Shown: positions 1-11,276, counted from the stretch's first letter. The stretch: 37,505 nt of DNA from an uncultured Nitrosomonadales bacterium (GCA_903876685.1 CAIRBC010000092.1:1-37505); one strand, 5' to 3'. Numbers and translations are program-made. Notes: a model not told the origin generated them from the letters alone.

Positions 1-177
1 CCTGGGAGAGCTTCTACCACCCTTTAACCTCATTGGTAATTGCGTAAAGTGTAAACCGAGAAATGAAGGATGCCGAAAAATAGCATGAATCAATTAATAT
101 TCGGCAAACCCATCAATCAGCAGAGCCGGCCTGGTGATGAGGCATGAACGTATTATTTGCGACCGAAATTACCCTAC

Positions 178-252
178 CCCCCGCCCTTCGGGCACGCTCC
201 AGCGGAGGGGTGAACCACCCCGCCCTTCGGGCACCCCACCAGCGGAGGGGAA
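178..252. repeat. Two tandem REP-like palindromic elements
   Basis: Repeated CCGCCCTTCGGGCAC..CCAGCGGAGGGG units. Confidence 0.7.
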
Positions 253-298
253 TTGGGAAACGAAAAATAGGTTCCTATTCTTAAGGGTTGGAATTTTA

Positions 299-343
299 TT
301 CCCCTCCATTGGAGGGGTGCCCGTCAGGGCGGGGTGGTTGTTC
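299..343. repeat. REP-like element, opposite orientation to 178-252
   Basis: CCCCTCCATTGGAGGGGTGCCCGTCAGGGCGGGGTGGTT. Confidence 0.7.
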
Positions 344-459
344 AAGCCGTATACTCACGGGCATCAATTTGTTGACACCCAATTTTATGTTTTTAACGGT
401 TCATTTAACCATTATTTCAAATGGAGCCCGACCCCAATAGGGCCCGTATCCGTGCCATG

Positions 460-990
460 TTAATCGTGCAACGGCGGTTTTGCGAGTTTGCGCTGCAAGG
501 TACGGCGATGCATATTCAATGCACGCGCGGTGGCCGAAATATTATCGTCATTTTCGCGCATCACGCGTTGAATGTGTTCCCATTCCAGCTTGTGGACGGG
601 TAACACCTTGACCGGGACATCGCTATTGGCGGCATGTCCGAAAGCGGCAACAATTTCGTCTGCATTGGCGGGCTTGGCAAGATACTGGGTCGCACCGAGC
701 TTGATCGCCTCAACGGCGGTGGCGATACTGGCATAGCCGGTCAGCACTACGATGCGCGTATTCGGATCAAGTTTGTATAGCTCCCTGACCAGCACTAACC
801 CTGACGCACCCGCCATCTTCAAATCAACTACGGCATATTCGGGCGGATTAGCCTGCGCCAGTGGCATCGCCTGTTCCACGCTATGCGCCAGCGTAACCCG
901 ATAGCCGCGCTTTTCCAACGCCTGCTTTAACACCCGACAGAAGGTGTGATCATCATCCGTCAGCAACAGGGTGGCCGCTTGTTCGGTCAA
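460..990 (-). CDS. regA: RegA/PrrA/ActR-family redox response regulator (REC + Fis-type HTH)
   Basis: N-terminal receiver motifs (LLTDDD, VVDLKM, VVLTGYAS, LAKP) and C-terminal WEHIQRVMRENDDNISATARALNMHRRTLQRKLAKPP, the characteristic RegA/PrrA Fis-like HTH. Overlaps the upstream kinase ORF. Confidence 0.9.
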   Translation of the reverse strand: MTEQAATLLLTDDDHTFCRVLKQALEKRGYRVTLAHSVEQAMPLAQANPPEYAVVDLKMAGASGLVLVRELYKLDPNTRIVVLTGYASIATAVEAIKLGATQYLAKPANADEIVAAFGHAANSDVPVKVLPVHKLEWEHIQRVMRENDDNISATARALNMHRRTLQRKLAKPPLHD

Positions 991-2246
991 GTCCGGACTC
1001 CCGTCAGTGGCAGGATAATTTCGGTGGTTGCGCCGCCTTGCTCACGGTTATAAAGTCGCACCGAACCGCCCATACGCTCCAGGGTGGCATTGGCCAGAAA
1101 CAGACCAAGCCCGTGCCCTTCAGCCTTGGTGGTAAAAAATGCCGATCCGGCTTTAAGCTCGGCTTCTGCACTGAGCCCTTGTCCAGAATCGTGAATTTCC
1201 AGAATAAAGTGCTGTTTGTCCCAGGAGATGCAAATTTCAATCGGCTCGGCGTTTGCCGGAAGCGCATCGGCGGCATTATTCAGCAAATTCATCAGCGCGG
1301 CACGCAAGGTTGCGTCCATGCCAAGCTGCGGCGCAGGCATTGCTCCATGATTGCGATACTCATAGCGGGCTGCAGGCCGCAATAACTGCCATTCGTCCAA
1401 CAATTCTGCCATTAACCGGTCGACCGGATGCAACAGCGCAGCCCCGCTATCTTGCGCGTTGGCGAGTATCTGGGTAAGAATGCGTTTGCATGCCCTCACC
1501 TGCTCATCGAGTATCGATAAAGCCTCGCAAAAGTCTGACTCTGCTTCGTGCTGCAATTCACCAATTACTACCGCCATCGTGGCCAAGGGGGTGCCCAGTT
1601 CATGCGCCGCACTTGCTGCCTGCACACCCAGCGCCACAATACGCTCGTTACGCAAAATTTCCATGCGCACCTGTTCCAGCATTTCATCGCGGTGTCGCAC
1701 CGCCTGAGCCATTTGCACCACAAAATAGGCCACCACCATGCTGCTGAAAACAAAGCCCAGCCACATACCCACCACATGCATATTAAATGCACTGACATTA
1801 TCATGCGGATGCGGCAAGGGAATATAAAACACCATCAGCACACTGTAACAAACGGTGGTGAGTGCCGCCATCCCCCAGGTATAACGGGCAGGCAGAGTCG
1901 CAGCGGCAATTACCAGCGGCAACAGATAAAGCGAAATAAATGGATTGGTCGAGCCGCCGCTGTAATAAAGCAATACGCCTAGCTCCAGCACATCCACGCA
2001 TAACTGAGCATAAAGCTCCCTATCCAGAACCGGCTTATTACTACGCTGCCTAAGCCACGACAGGCAATTAAACAGGGCCAACACCGCCATCGACAACAGC
2101 ATCGGCAGCCAGTCCAATTTCAGTTCAAGGATTTTCCAGGAGCCAAGCAAGGTCAACAGTTGTACTGCGACCGCAATCCCCCGCAAGGCGATCAGACGGC
2201 GCAGCAGACTGTGGCCGGCCAGTGAAGAAATTGATGGAGGATTCAT
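987..2246 (-). CDS. regB: RegB/PrrB-family membrane sensor histidine kinase
   Basis: Six-TM-like N-terminus, H-box ASAAHELGTPLATMAVVIGEL typical of RegB, N-box NLLNNAADA, G-box GHGLGLFLANATLERMGG. 4-nt overlap with the regulator. Confidence 0.88.
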   Translation of the reverse strand: MNPPSISSLAGHSLLRRLIALRGIAVAVQLLTLLGSWKILELKLDWLPMLLSMAVLALFNCLSWLRQRSNKPVLDRELYAQLCVDVLELGVLLYYSGGSTNPFISLYLLPLVIAAATLPARYTWGMAALTTVCYSVLMVFYIPLPHPHDNVSAFNMHVVGMWLGFVFSSMVVAYFVVQMAQAVRHRDEMLEQVRMEILRNERIVALGVQAASAAHELGTPLATMAVVIGELQHEAESDFCEALSILDEQVRACKRILTQILANAQDSGAALLHPVDRLMAELLDEWQLLRPAARYEYRNHGAMPAPQLGMDATLRAALMNLLNNAADALPANAEPIEICISWDKQHFILEIHDSGQGLSAEAELKAGSAFFTTKAEGHGLGLFLANATLERMGGSVRLYNREQGGATTEIILPLTGVRT

Positions 2247-2377
2247 GCCAGTATTGTAAACGAAGCTCCCGGGATGTAGAGCATCAATCCAGCTTGAGAT
2301 TTAACCGTTGAGATGCACATACCGGATAAATGGTATGTATAATTTGCCTGTCCCTATTCACTCACCCTAAAATTATC

Positions 2378-2821
2378 ATGAAACAGTTTTTATCCGGTTT
2401 ACTGGGTTTTTTATTATGTTCCACCGTCTATGCGGGAGACATCCTGGTAGAAAATGCCTATACACGTGCCACTGCTCCAGGACAGGATATGGCCATGGTG
2501 TACCTGTCGATTACCAGCAAACAGGCTGCCTCGCTGGTCGGCGTCTCTAGCACGGCTGCAAAAAACGCCGAGATGCACAACATGGAACATAAAGTCGGCA
2601 TGATGAAAATGCTCGAGGTCAAATCGATCAGCCTGCCGGCCAATCAGCGCATGGAAATGGGCTTGCATGGCTACCATCTGGTGCTCAATGGCCTGAAGAC
2701 GCCGCTTACGGCAGGTGCGAGTATTCCACTGACCTTGACTATCGAAATGGGCGATAAGCAGCGCGTAAAGCTCGATGTCAAGGCTGAAGTCAGGCCGCTG
2801 ACCGAGGCTACTAAAAAATAA
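2378..2821 (+). CDS. PCu(A)C-family periplasmic copper chaperone
   Basis: Signal peptide MKQFLSGLLGFLLCSTVYA; AYTRATAPGQDMAMVYLSI; MHNMEHKVGMMKM...GYHLVLNGLK matches the PCu(A)C core. Start taken at ATG 2378 rather than the ORF-track start at 2330. Confidence 0.85.
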   Translation: MKQFLSGLLGFLLCSTVYAGDILVENAYTRATAPGQDMAMVYLSITSKQAASLVGVSSTAAKNAEMHNMEHKVGMMKMLEVKSISLPANQRMEMGLHGYHLVLNGLKTPLTAGASIPLTLTIEMGDKQRVKLDVKAEVRPLTEATKK

Positions 2822-2850
2822 TGGTAATTTAATGTCAGCGGTGATCGGAC

Positions 2851-5800
2851 TTGTCTGCTTCCTGGAACAGTTTACTGATTTTATTGTCAGGGGTGCTTGC
2901 GGTAGCAGGTTGCTTTGCCTCGCTGCAATATGCGCAGCGGATACACTCCTCCAGCGGACGCGTAGCCGAACTCTGGGCGGCCAGAAGCGGTATCACGCTA
3001 GGGGTGACGATCTGGGCGACGCATTTGATCGGTATGCTGGCGCTGATACTACCGATCAAAGTTTACTATGACCTGACACTGACCCTGCTTTCCCTGTTGC
3101 CAGTCCTTGCCGGAACGCTGTTGGGTTTCAATGCGCTTTGCCGCAAGGCTGGCGAAACGCGCATCATCCTCTACGGTTTGCTAATGGGTCTGGGGATTAG
3201 TGCGATGCATTACACCGCGATGCTGGCACTCAAACTGGCACCGGCAATCCGTTTTACTCCTTTTTTTTCCAGCTTGTCCGTTGCGCTTGCCTTGATGACT
3301 TCCGTGGGTGCACTATTGTTATTGCATCGGCGCGCGCTCACGCTCAAGCTGCATCTGATGGCCTGCTGTCTGGGGTTGTTGTTGTTTGGCATTTACGCGA
3401 CGGCAATGCTCAGCACACAGTTTCAAGCGGATAGCCAGCCAGTGAGCATTAGTATGCCCATTGAACATGACACACTGGCGTGGCTGGTTGCCTCGATTGT
3501 CTTGTTGTTTATCGGCGGTAGTTTCTTTCTGACCCTGTTTGATCAGCGCAAGTCGCTGCGCGATGGACAGGTGCTGGCCGTGCTGGTGCTGGCCTTTTCC
3601 CTGACCGTCACTTATCAGTTATGGCATAGCGCGCGGCAAGATGCGCTGCAAGATGCACAGCAGATACAAAATAATCAAAAAATCGACCTGAACCAGTCCA
3701 ACATTGTTGCCGGTTGTGGCATGCTTCTCAGCCTGTTGCTTTCACTATTTACCTGGTTCATGGTTGCGGCAAGAACGAATGCACTGCAAGCCGCCGAGGC
3801 TTTGGAGCGCGAAAGCCGCAAAAACGAGACGCTATTGCGCACCGCCAACGACAGTATTTACATTTTCGACCTCAGTGGACAGGTGTTACAGGTAAATGAT
3901 GCGTTCGCCAATATGCTGGGCTACCCCAAAGCACAGTTGCTGACCATGAATGTGGCACAATGGAACGCGCAATGGAGCAAACAGGAACTACTTTTTAAAA
4001 TAAATGAACTAGGCAGCAGCAACCCCCCCTTTGAAAGCCGGCATCGCTGCCGCGATGGCAGGATAATCGATGTCGAAATCAGTGCCTCCCGGGTGGAAAT
4101 CGATGGCAACCCGGTGATCTACAACTCGGTTCGCGAAATCACCGAACGAAAAAAATCCGAGATAGAACGACTACAGGCAGAAAAAGCGTTACGTGTCAGC
4201 GAGGAACGCTGGAGTTTTGCGCTGGAAGGTGCAGGTGAAGGGGTCTGGGACTGGGATATGCAGACCGGCTTGGTGATGTATTCAAAACGTTACAAGGAAA
4301 TGTTGGGTTTCCCCGAAAATGCCGACTGGAACGGCCTTGACGATTGGTCGAAGCGGGTCAATCCGAATGATTTGCGACATGCGATGATGGATCTGGAAAA
4401 GTATCTGGATGGAAATTCGCCTGCTTATACTGTTGATTACCGGATGATATGCCAGGATGGAAGCGAGAAATGGGTTTCTGCTCGAGGCATGGTAGTGAAC
4501 CGCGCCGAAGACGGCAGACCGCTGCGCATGATCGGTACACATACTGACATCACCGAGCGCAAGCAGGCGGCAGAGGCGATACGCATCAGCGAGGCTCGGC
4601 TGCGTATGTTGCTGGATTCGGCAGCCGAGGCAATTTTCGGTCTGGACAAAGCAGGTAATTGTACTTTCTGCAATCCTTCCTGCCTCAAAATGCTGGGCTA
4701 TGAGGATCCCGGTGAGCTGATTGGCAAAAACATGCATCAGCTGATTCATTACCAGTATCCTGACGGAACTGCCTATCCGATTGAAGAATGCAGAGTCTGT
4801 CAGGCGCTCAGCTCAGGTGCGGAAACACATATGGAATATGGGATGTTCTGGCGTGCCGATGGCAGTGGTTTCCCCAATGAATGCTGGTCACATCCACAGT
4901 TGCATCACGGCGAGGTAGTGGGTGCAGTGGTCACCTTTCTGGATATTTCAGAACGGTTAAAGGACAATGAAACACTGCTCAAACTTTCCAAAGCGGTGGA
5001 AAACAGCCCGGCCAGCGTGATCATCACCGATATCCACGGCACGATCGAATATGTCAATCCAAAATTTACCGCCATCACCGGCTACAGCCGTGACGAGGCT
5101 CTCGGACAAAATCCGCGCCTGCTCAAATCCGGTCTGTTATCACCTGTATTCTATGAAAAATTGTGGAACACCATCCTGTCCGGAGAAATCTGGGTAGGAG
5201 AATTGCATAACCGCAAGAAAAACGGCGAGATTTATTTCGAGGCGGCCACCATTTCTCCGATACGCGATGACCAGCAAAAAATCACCCATTTCGTGGCCGT
5301 AAAGGAAGATATTACCGAACGTAAACGCACCGAACAAGAACTGAAAAAGTCTGCTGCCGTTGCAGAGGCAGCCAATCGTGCCAAGAGCGATTTTCTCGCC
5401 AATATGAGCCACGAAATCCGCACGCCAATGAATGCCATCATCGGTTTCTCGCAACTGTGTCTGCAATCCGAACTGGCACCGACACAACGGGATTATCTGG
5501 ACAAAGTTTACCGTTCGGCGAATTCCTTACTGGGAATAATCAACGATATTCTTGATTTTTCCAAGGTTGAGGCGGGCAAACTGGAGATGGAGCGTACACG
5601 CTTTCACCTGCATGAAGTGCTGGGTGGCGTTGCTGCGATTGCCAGTTTTCGTGCCAAAGAAAAAGGTCTGGATCTTCAATTCGATTGCGCACCCGAGATC
5701 CCCTTTAGCTTGCTGGGAGATCCGCTGCGCCTGGGACAGGTGCTGAATAACCTGGTCGGCAACGCCATCAAATTCACCCATACCGGGCAAGTCATCATTA

Positions 5801-7509
5801 AGGTCAACATCGAAAGCCAGTCGCAGCAACAGATCGTGCTGTGCTTTATGGTCAGCGACAGCGGTATTGGACTGACGCCGGAGCAAATTGGCAAGCTGTT
5901 CCAGTCCTTCAGTCAGGCGGATGCCTCTATCACCCGGCAATATGGCGGAACCGGCCTCGGGCTGGCTATTTCCAAACGTCTGGTCGAATTAATGGGAGGA
6001 AACATCTGGGTGCAAAGCACACCGGGTAAAGGCAGCGTTTTTTCCTTCAATCTGCCCCTGCAAAGTTTGGCGGAAAATATCACTACCCCTGATTTAAGCG
6101 GGCGCAGGATACTGGTGGTAGATGCTGACGAAACAGTGCGCAACCAGACCGTGTCCTATCTGAAGTCAATGCATATTCAGACTGATGCAGCGGCCAACAG
6201 CGGCGAAGGATTGCTGGCAATCACACAGGCGGATAAGGCCGGTTGCCCGTATAGCGAGGTGCTGCTCGATGCTGACCTGCCGGATCATAGCGACCCATCG
6301 GTGCTGGAAATGCTACAGCAGATTAAACAGGGGCTCTCACTGACACACCGGCCGCGCGTCATCACGATCAATTCACCCCGACACCCCTATACCCCAGGAA
6401 TCAATGAGCTGCTGCCCGATTCGATGATAAGCAAGCCGTTCAGCGCCGCCATCCTGTATGACAAGCTGATGACTATTGATCCAGCGCCTTTGCCGCAGCT
6501 CAGAAACCAGGTCGGTTTGAGCGGGTTACAGGTACTGCTGGTGGAAGATAATGAAATTAATCAGCAACTGGCCAGCATATTATTAAAACGCGCCCATATC
6601 AAAGTTCACATCGCCCAAGATGGGATTGAGGCGGTAGAGGCCGTACAACAACAGTCTTTTGATGCGGTGCTGATGGATATGCAAATGCCGCGCATGGATG
6701 GTCTGGAGGCTACCCGTCAGATCAGGACTCAATTTGCAACATTGCCCATTATTGCGATGACGGCCAATGCGATGGCGAGAGACCGCGAACAATGCCTGGC
6801 TGCAGGAATGAACGGTTATCTTACCAAGCCGATGAATGTCCAAAATTTATATGCAGCACTTGCACAATGGACGAATCGTATCCTGCCAGACCCAATAGAA
6901 CACGTTGCAGCGCCGGTACACACCATTAATCCCAAGGTGCTGAACATAGAGAAAGCTATTGCCGGAATAGGCGGCTTGGATATTTATCAGACGGTGCTTG
7001 GCAAATTCACCGCCAATCAGGGCAGGACTCTTGAAGCCATCAGGGCCGCGCTGGAAGCCAAGGATTTAAAAACGGCTGAGCGACTGATCCACACACTGAA
7101 GGGAATCGCAGCGACCATTGGAGCAGTTGCGTTGACCGAGTCTGCAAAGCGTCTACAAGTGGTCATTCATAATGCCGAAGATCCGGTCAAGGCCTTCGCG
7201 ACTGCAGCAAATGACCTGGCTCAGGTGATCTCCGAGGTGAATGTTTTTCTACAGTCCCGTGAAATTATCGCCACGCAGCCCTCGCTCGACCCTGCCAGAC
7301 TAGCGGAGCTAATGGCGCAATTGTCGCTGCAATTGAATGCCTTTGATTCTGCTGCCGGTGACACCATGAACCTGATCAATCAGCAAGTCAAACAGACCGA
7401 AATGGCGGAGCGTTTTGCCGACTTAACCCGTTATATCAGCAATTATGATTACGAAAATGCGCTAACAGAAGCCGAGCAGATTGTCCTTGAACAAACTAAC
7501 CCCGGCTAA
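2851..7509 (+). CDS. MHYT-domain multi-PAS hybrid sensor histidine kinase with REC domains and C-terminal Hpt
   Basis: N-terminal TM segments with THLIGMLA and [11 protein letters not shown] (MHYT); several PAS/PAC blocks; His[26 protein letters not shown]; HATPase [18 protein letters not shown]; receiver [13 protein letters not shown]...[12 protein letters not shown]; Hpt [14 protein letters not shown]. The start codon is TTG with no in-frame ATG upstream before a stop. Confidence 0.9.
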   Translation: MSASWNSLLILLSGVLAVAGCFASLQYAQRIHSSSGRVAELWAARSGITLGVTIWATHLIGMLALILPIKVYYDLTLTLLSLLPVLAGTLLGFNALCRKAGETRIILYGLLMGLGISAMHYTAMLALKLAPAIRFTPFFSSLSVALALMTSVGALLLLHRRALTLKLHLMACCLGLLLFGIYATAMLSTQFQADSQPVSISMPIEHDTLAWLVASIVLLFIGGSFFLTLFDQRKSLRDGQVLAVLVLAFSLTVTYQLWHSARQDALQDAQQIQNNQKIDLNQSNIVAGCGMLLSLLLSLFTWFMVAARTNALQAAEALERESRKNETLLRTANDSIYIFDLSGQVLQVNDAFANMLGYPKAQLLTMNVAQWNAQWSKQELLFKINELGSSNPPFESRHRCRDGRIIDVEISASRVEIDGNPVIYNSVREITERKKSEIERLQAEKALRVSEERWSFALEGAGEGVWDWDMQTGLVMYSKRYKEMLGFPENADWNGLDDWSKRVNPNDLRHAMMDLEKYLDGNSPAYTVDYRMICQDGSEKWVSARGMVVNRAEDGRPLRMIGTHTDITERKQAAEAIRISEARLRMLLDSAAEAIFGLDKAGNCTFCNPSCLKMLGYEDPGELIGKNMHQLIHYQYPDGTAYPIEECRVCQALSSGAETHMEYGMFWRADGSGFPNECWSHPQLHHGEVVGAVVTFLDISERLKDNETLLKLSKAVENSPASVIITDIHGTIEYVNPKFTAITGYSRDEALGQNPRLLKSGLLSPVFYEKLWNTILSGEIWVGELHNRKKNGEIYFEAATISPIRDDQQKITHFVAVKEDITERKRTEQELKKSAAVAEAANRAKSDFLANMSHEIRTPMNAIIGFSQLCLQSELAPTQRDYLDKVYRSANSLLGIINDILDFSKVEAGKLEMERTRFHLHEVLGGVAAIASFRAKEKGLDLQFDCAPEIPFSLLGDPLRLGQVLNNLVGNAIKFTHTGQVIIKVNIESQSQQQIVLCFMVSDSGIGLTPEQIGKLFQSFSQADASITRQYGGTGLGLAISKRLVELMGGNIWVQSTPGKGSVFSFNLPLQSLAENITTPDLSGRRILVVDADETVRNQTVSYLKSMHIQTDAAANSGEGLLAITQADKAGCPYSEVLLDADLPDHSDPSVLEMLQQIKQGLSLTHRPRVITINSPRHPYTPGINELLPDSMISKPFSAAILYDKLMTIDPAPLPQLRNQVGLSGLQVLLVEDNEINQQLASILLKRAHIKVHIAQDGIEAVEAVQQQSFDAVLMDMQMPRMDGLEATRQIRTQFATLPIIAMTANAMARDREQCLAAGMNGYLTKPMNVQNLYAALAQWTNRILPDPIEHVAAPVHTINPKVLNIEKAIAGIGGLDIYQTVLGKFTANQGRTLEAIRAALEAKDLKTAERLIHTLKGIAATIGAVALTESAKRLQVVIHNAEDPVKAFATAANDLAQVISEVNVFLQSREIIATQPSLDPARLAELMAQLSLQLNAFDSAAGDTMNLINQQVKQTEMAERFADLTRYISNYDYENALTEAEQIVLEQTNPG

Positions 7510-7563
7510 AAAAATTTCTAGGATCTGGCAACTTGTGTCCAACTTTTTTGAAAAAGGTTTAAT

Positions 7564-8916
7564 TTAAAAAGTCAGTCCGGCACCCAGCGTCAGCGAATTC
7601 CCAAAGCGGTGACTTCGGGGATCAACCCCGGCAATCGCCAGTTCTGAGGGCATTGAAATCGGTGCCGGTGCGTAATGGCCGTAGCGTACCTGCCCCAGCC
7701 CCCCATAAAGTTGCAGGTCTTTATAAACTTCAGGCATGCGTCTGTAGATACCCAGATTGATAAAAGTAGCCGTATTGCTTTGCCCATACTCGGTGGGTGT
7801 TTGCGTATAGGTTTTATTCAGTCTGACAAAGCCCCCGGTGTAAGTCCATAATCCGTCCATACGACTCAACCCGCCCATCACATCCAGTGACCAGGCACTA
7901 TGACCACCATTCAGCGAAGGATTGGTCACACTCAGGGTATTATTGAACCCGGAAGGGAAATAACAATAAGTGGCAAAATCGCATTGATAAGCCACGCCTG
8001 ACCAGTAATTGCGCTTAATTCCCAGCGTTGCTACCCAATTACCATCAAAATAATGGTTACCCTGAAGAATCTGCACGCTCTCGGTAGGACGGGTATAAGT
8101 GCCGGGTACGATTAAGCCCAAGCCGTCTGCATTACCCACATCGCCGACCAGCGGCCCCTTGCCCCACGAGGACTGCTGCCCTCCTCGGGTATCCTGAAAA
8201 ATGTATTCCACCAGGTTGGATGCATCCGCATACTGTACAAAAATCTCCAACTGTTTGGGTCTGGGCGTCGTTTCGTCATAGCTTACCAGCGAGGCATTCC
8301 TGGCAAGTCGGGTATTGTCCGTAGCATAAGTGACCTCAAGCAAAAGTTTTTTGCCACCCTCCAATTCGAGCATCGGCCCGGTATACCGGAGAGCCTTACG
8401 CACAAAGCCGTAACCTGCCCCGGTTTCACTCCAAGCACTCGACAAACCAACAGGATAGCTGAAACTATCCGAGCGTGACCAGGAACGAGTCAGCATCGAA
8501 CCCGCCCTTAACTCGCCATAGACTGGATGGCTTACGGCCAGATTTTGTTCCACGATGGTCTGGCCGACGATGTCCGCCTGCCCATTACGCAACCGGTATC
8601 TCTGATGCCCCGAAATTTTCCAGGCGGAATCGAATTCATGAGACAAATCGCCGCTAAGTCCGGCCAGATTGAACGGTCGATGACTTGCGGATTCTGCCTC
8701 ACCAGGTTGACAGAAGCTGCCGAAAACACCGCGCGGATCATTCGTAAAACCACAATTGACCAGACCTTTAGACTGGTTGGTGTTGGCATGCAGCTCTTCT
8801 TTGACGAACCCTGAAAAACTCGCCGTTGCAAAGTCTCCAAGCTGAAATGTCTGTTCGGCTGAGGCTCCGGTCAGCGAGCACAACCCGCACAGTACAAATG
8901 TCAGTCGCTTCATCAT
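7564..8916 (-). CDS. Outer-membrane beta-barrel porin-like protein (putative glucan/oligosaccharide porin)
   Basis: Signal peptide MMKRLTFVLCGLCSLTGASA; alternating aromatic/polar strand pattern; C-terminal LTLGAGLTF with terminal Phe typical of outer-membrane barrels. Located directly downstream of the GH81 gene. Confidence 0.6.
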   Translation of the reverse strand: MMKRLTFVLCGLCSLTGASAEQTFQLGDFATASFSGFVKEELHANTNQSKGLVNCGFTNDPRGVFGSFCQPGEAESASHRPFNLAGLSGDLSHEFDSAWKISGHQRYRLRNGQADIVGQTIVEQNLAVSHPVYGELRAGSMLTRSWSRSDSFSYPVGLSSAWSETGAGYGFVRKALRYTGPMLELEGGKKLLLEVTYATDNTRLARNASLVSYDETTPRPKQLEIFVQYADASNLVEYIFQDTRGGQQSSWGKGPLVGDVGNADGLGLIVPGTYTRPTESVQILQGNHYFDGNWVATLGIKRNYWSGVAYQCDFATYCYFPSGFNNTLSVTNPSLNGGHSAWSLDVMGGLSRMDGLWTYTGGFVRLNKTYTQTPTEYGQSNTATFINLGIYRRMPEVYKDLQLYGGLGQVRYGHYAPAPISMPSELAIAGVDPRSHRFGNSLTLGAGLTF

Positions 8917-8966
8917 CCATTCCCCTCGGCAAATTTATAAAAATAATTTCAAAAACAAAACAATGA

Positions 8967-11276
8967 CTATTTCCGGGTCGCCCTGGCGAGGCTGTGCGTA
9001 GCCACCTCCAATACTTGTCCGTCGCTGAAATGCACCTTGCGTGGCTCATTGCCAGAATTATAGGCCAGATAAGTACGTTGCCCTGAGGCACTATGGAATA
9101 CACCATACAAGGCAGTATCCGCAGTCACCGAAAAGTCAGGCGTGCCCATTTCTTTCAGACTCAGCAACCAATGCAGCGTATGTGAGCGAGTTTCACCCGT
9201 TTCGTTGTTGCCACGCGGCTTCCAGGAGGCGAGTCCTGCCTCGGGATCTCCCAGAGCCAGAAAGGAAGCAAATACATCCTGCCAGATATCTTCGGGGGTT
9301 CCGTCACTCATGCCGCGTGCGCTATAGGCTTTGATCTCGGACGGAAGCGCTGCGATAAAGCGACGATTATAGGCCGGATCGCGTCCCAGATAAACCGAAG
9401 CGGTGGTGATAGGTAACAGATTGATACCCTGAATTTGACGAGGTTCCTCGGTCCACCAGGTATTGTAGGTATAGCGTCCCCCAAACACCTGTGCCGCCAC
9501 CACATGACCATAGGCCGGCGGAAACAGCACGCCGCGCATATCGAACCAGTAATCGGTGACCGCCTCGGTTTCGCTGGTGTACAGCCAAATGCCCAGATCA
9601 CGAAGCGAGGTGTTCCCGGTTGCCTCAGCCCATAAAATCAGACCTGCCCAGGCATTAACCGCCTCGGAAGAAGATTCCTGATTATTGCCGTCAGGGAATA
9701 TCGCATCACCCGAAGCCCAGGAATGCCCCTCATAAGCGTCAAAATTGCGCAAAAACGGAAAATCACTGCGTCCACGTTGCGACGTTGCGATATCTGCGAC
9801 CAGCAAATCCACCATGCCGCCCCAGCGGCTCTGCTGCGCCCAGGCCGGATCGCGCAACGCTACCTGTGCAGCCGCATTCAACCAGTAACCGTAATGAAAA
9901 TGATGATCATTGATATGCGTGATGCTGCCATACTCATCATAAGAGCCAACCACCGTGCCAATCCTGGCATCCTGGGTGAAATAACTGGAACTATTGCCCT
10001 TGAACCAGGTTTCGAGACGTCCTTCCAGCGCCTTCAGCAGCGTGTCACGTAATTCGGATTTTCCTTCCTGTTCAGCCACGCACATCAATTGTGCGGTTGC
10101 AGAAAGCGCCTTGCCATACCAGTAAGTCCCGCTGCCCTGCTGACTGACGAACAGGTTACGCGCCTTGGCAGCATCGCCTACCAGCACACTTTGCAGACGT
10201 TCACGATCTGCCTCCTGCTGGGTTCCTCCCCAGAAAGGCAAGATGCCATGATAAGGGTGGGTGATGCTAAAATGTGTATCAGCCAGGGTAAGGATCGGCC
10301 CTCGCACCGATGCATAGCGAAAGCCGTGGCTCAAATCTGCCTGAGTGGCTCTGGCCTGATGTGGATACAGTCCGAGCAAAGGCACTCGCTGGCCTTCTGC
10401 ACGCGACTCGATTTTGGTAGTAAAACTGGTTTGAACCAGGCTGGTAGCGGGCTCATAATGCCAATCCACAAGCGTGTCGACGATGAAGGCGAACGCATGT
10501 TTTTTAAATTCAGCCAGCGTTGCAGGTGAATGATCTGGCAGCACCGCCACTGAAAAGAACCGGCCTGATGCACCAAATTGCAGAACCGGACTAGCGCTGT
10601 CCCGTCCTGACCAGTGCGCATCAGCCGCCGCGAAAACGGCAAAATCCCGCTCCAGCGCATGCACGCACAACACCTGCTCCAGCACAATCCCGGCACAAGG
10701 CACTGCCCCTTTAGCGAGCTGTACCCGCAAATCGCCGGCACTCAGGGTGTAATAGCTGAAAGGGCTACCGTGAACCACGGTCGCCTGCAACGAATTTCCA
10801 GATTGGTCGCCCAGTGCAATCGTCGCCGAAAAATCGCCGTGTCCGGCAAGCCTCGCATCAACGGGCGTAAAACCAGCGGGCGCCAGCGTCAAGGCTGCGC
10901 GGTGCGGGTAAACAATGTCGATTCTACTGGCATGGTCTTCAGGCGTCGGGGTTTCAAGCGGATAACCGATCTCGAAACCTTCCGGGCTCGCCTTGTAAGT
11001 TGCTGGATGTGCGTGAATGGGCTCAGACCAGCGAGAGAAAATCACCGACGAATACCACTGATTAGTTGGCGTGGCTTGCGCTGCCTGGACTTCAGTCCTA
11101 TAAACAGGTTCAGGCGTTTGCGGCCCGGCAGAACGGGAATTAGCGATATGCAGGTTTGCCATACCGACCTGCCGCAACTCCTCGGCCTGTACATTTGATC
11201 CTGCTGCCAACAACAGCGCCAGTAGTATCAGCACCGAACCCGGCGCACGCTTGAAAATCGCAATCATCTGTGGCAT
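8967..11276 (-). CDS. Secreted GH81 family endo-1,3-beta-glucanase
   Basis: Signal peptide RAPGSVLILLALLLAAGSNVQA; GH81 motifs YDEYGSITHINDHHFHYGYWLNAAA, FPFLRNFDAYEGHSWASGDAIFPDGNNQESSSEAVNAWAGLILWA. AGAGGT RBS-like sequence ~7 nt before ATG 11276. Confidence 0.9.
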   Translation of the reverse strand: MPQMIAIFKRAPGSVLILLALLLAAGSNVQAEELRQVGMANLHIANSRSAGPQTPEPVYRTEVQAAQATPTNQWYSSVIFSRWSEPIHAHPATYKASPEGFEIGYPLETPTPEDHASRIDIVYPHRAALTLAPAGFTPVDARLAGHGDFSATIALGDQSGNSLQATVVHGSPFSYYTLSAGDLRVQLAKGAVPCAGIVLEQVLCVHALERDFAVFAAADAHWSGRDSASPVLQFGASGRFFSVAVLPDHSPATLAEFKKHAFAFIVDTLVDWHYEPATSLVQTSFTTKIESRAEGQRVPLLGLYPHQARATQADLSHGFRYASVRGPILTLADTHFSITHPYHGILPFWGGTQQEADRERLQSVLVGDAAKARNLFVSQQGSGTYWYGKALSATAQLMCVAEQEGKSELRDTLLKALEGRLETWFKGNSSSYFTQDARIGTVVGSYDEYGSITHINDHHFHYGYWLNAAAQVALRDPAWAQQSRWGGMVDLLVADIATSQRGRSDFPFLRNFDAYEGHSWASGDAIFPDGNNQESSSEAVNAWAGLILWAEATGNTSLRDLGIWLYTSETEAVTDYWFDMRGVLFPPAYGHVVAAQVFGGRYTYNTWWTEEPRQIQGINLLPITTASVYLGRDPAYNRRFIAALPSEIKAYSARGMSDGTPEDIWQDVFASFLALGDPEAGLASWKPRGNNETGETRSHTLHWLLSLKEMGTPDFSVTADTALYGVFHSASGQRTYLAYNSGNEPRKVHFSDGQVLEVATHSLARATRK

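Noticed and set aside
134-463. 109-aa ORF at the left edge
   Set aside because: Built largely from the REP-like palindromes; unlikely to be coding.
4282-4749. Minus-strand ORFs (e.g. 155 aa) inside the MHYT kinase
   Set aside because: Overlap PAS domains of a clearly coding 1552-aa frame.
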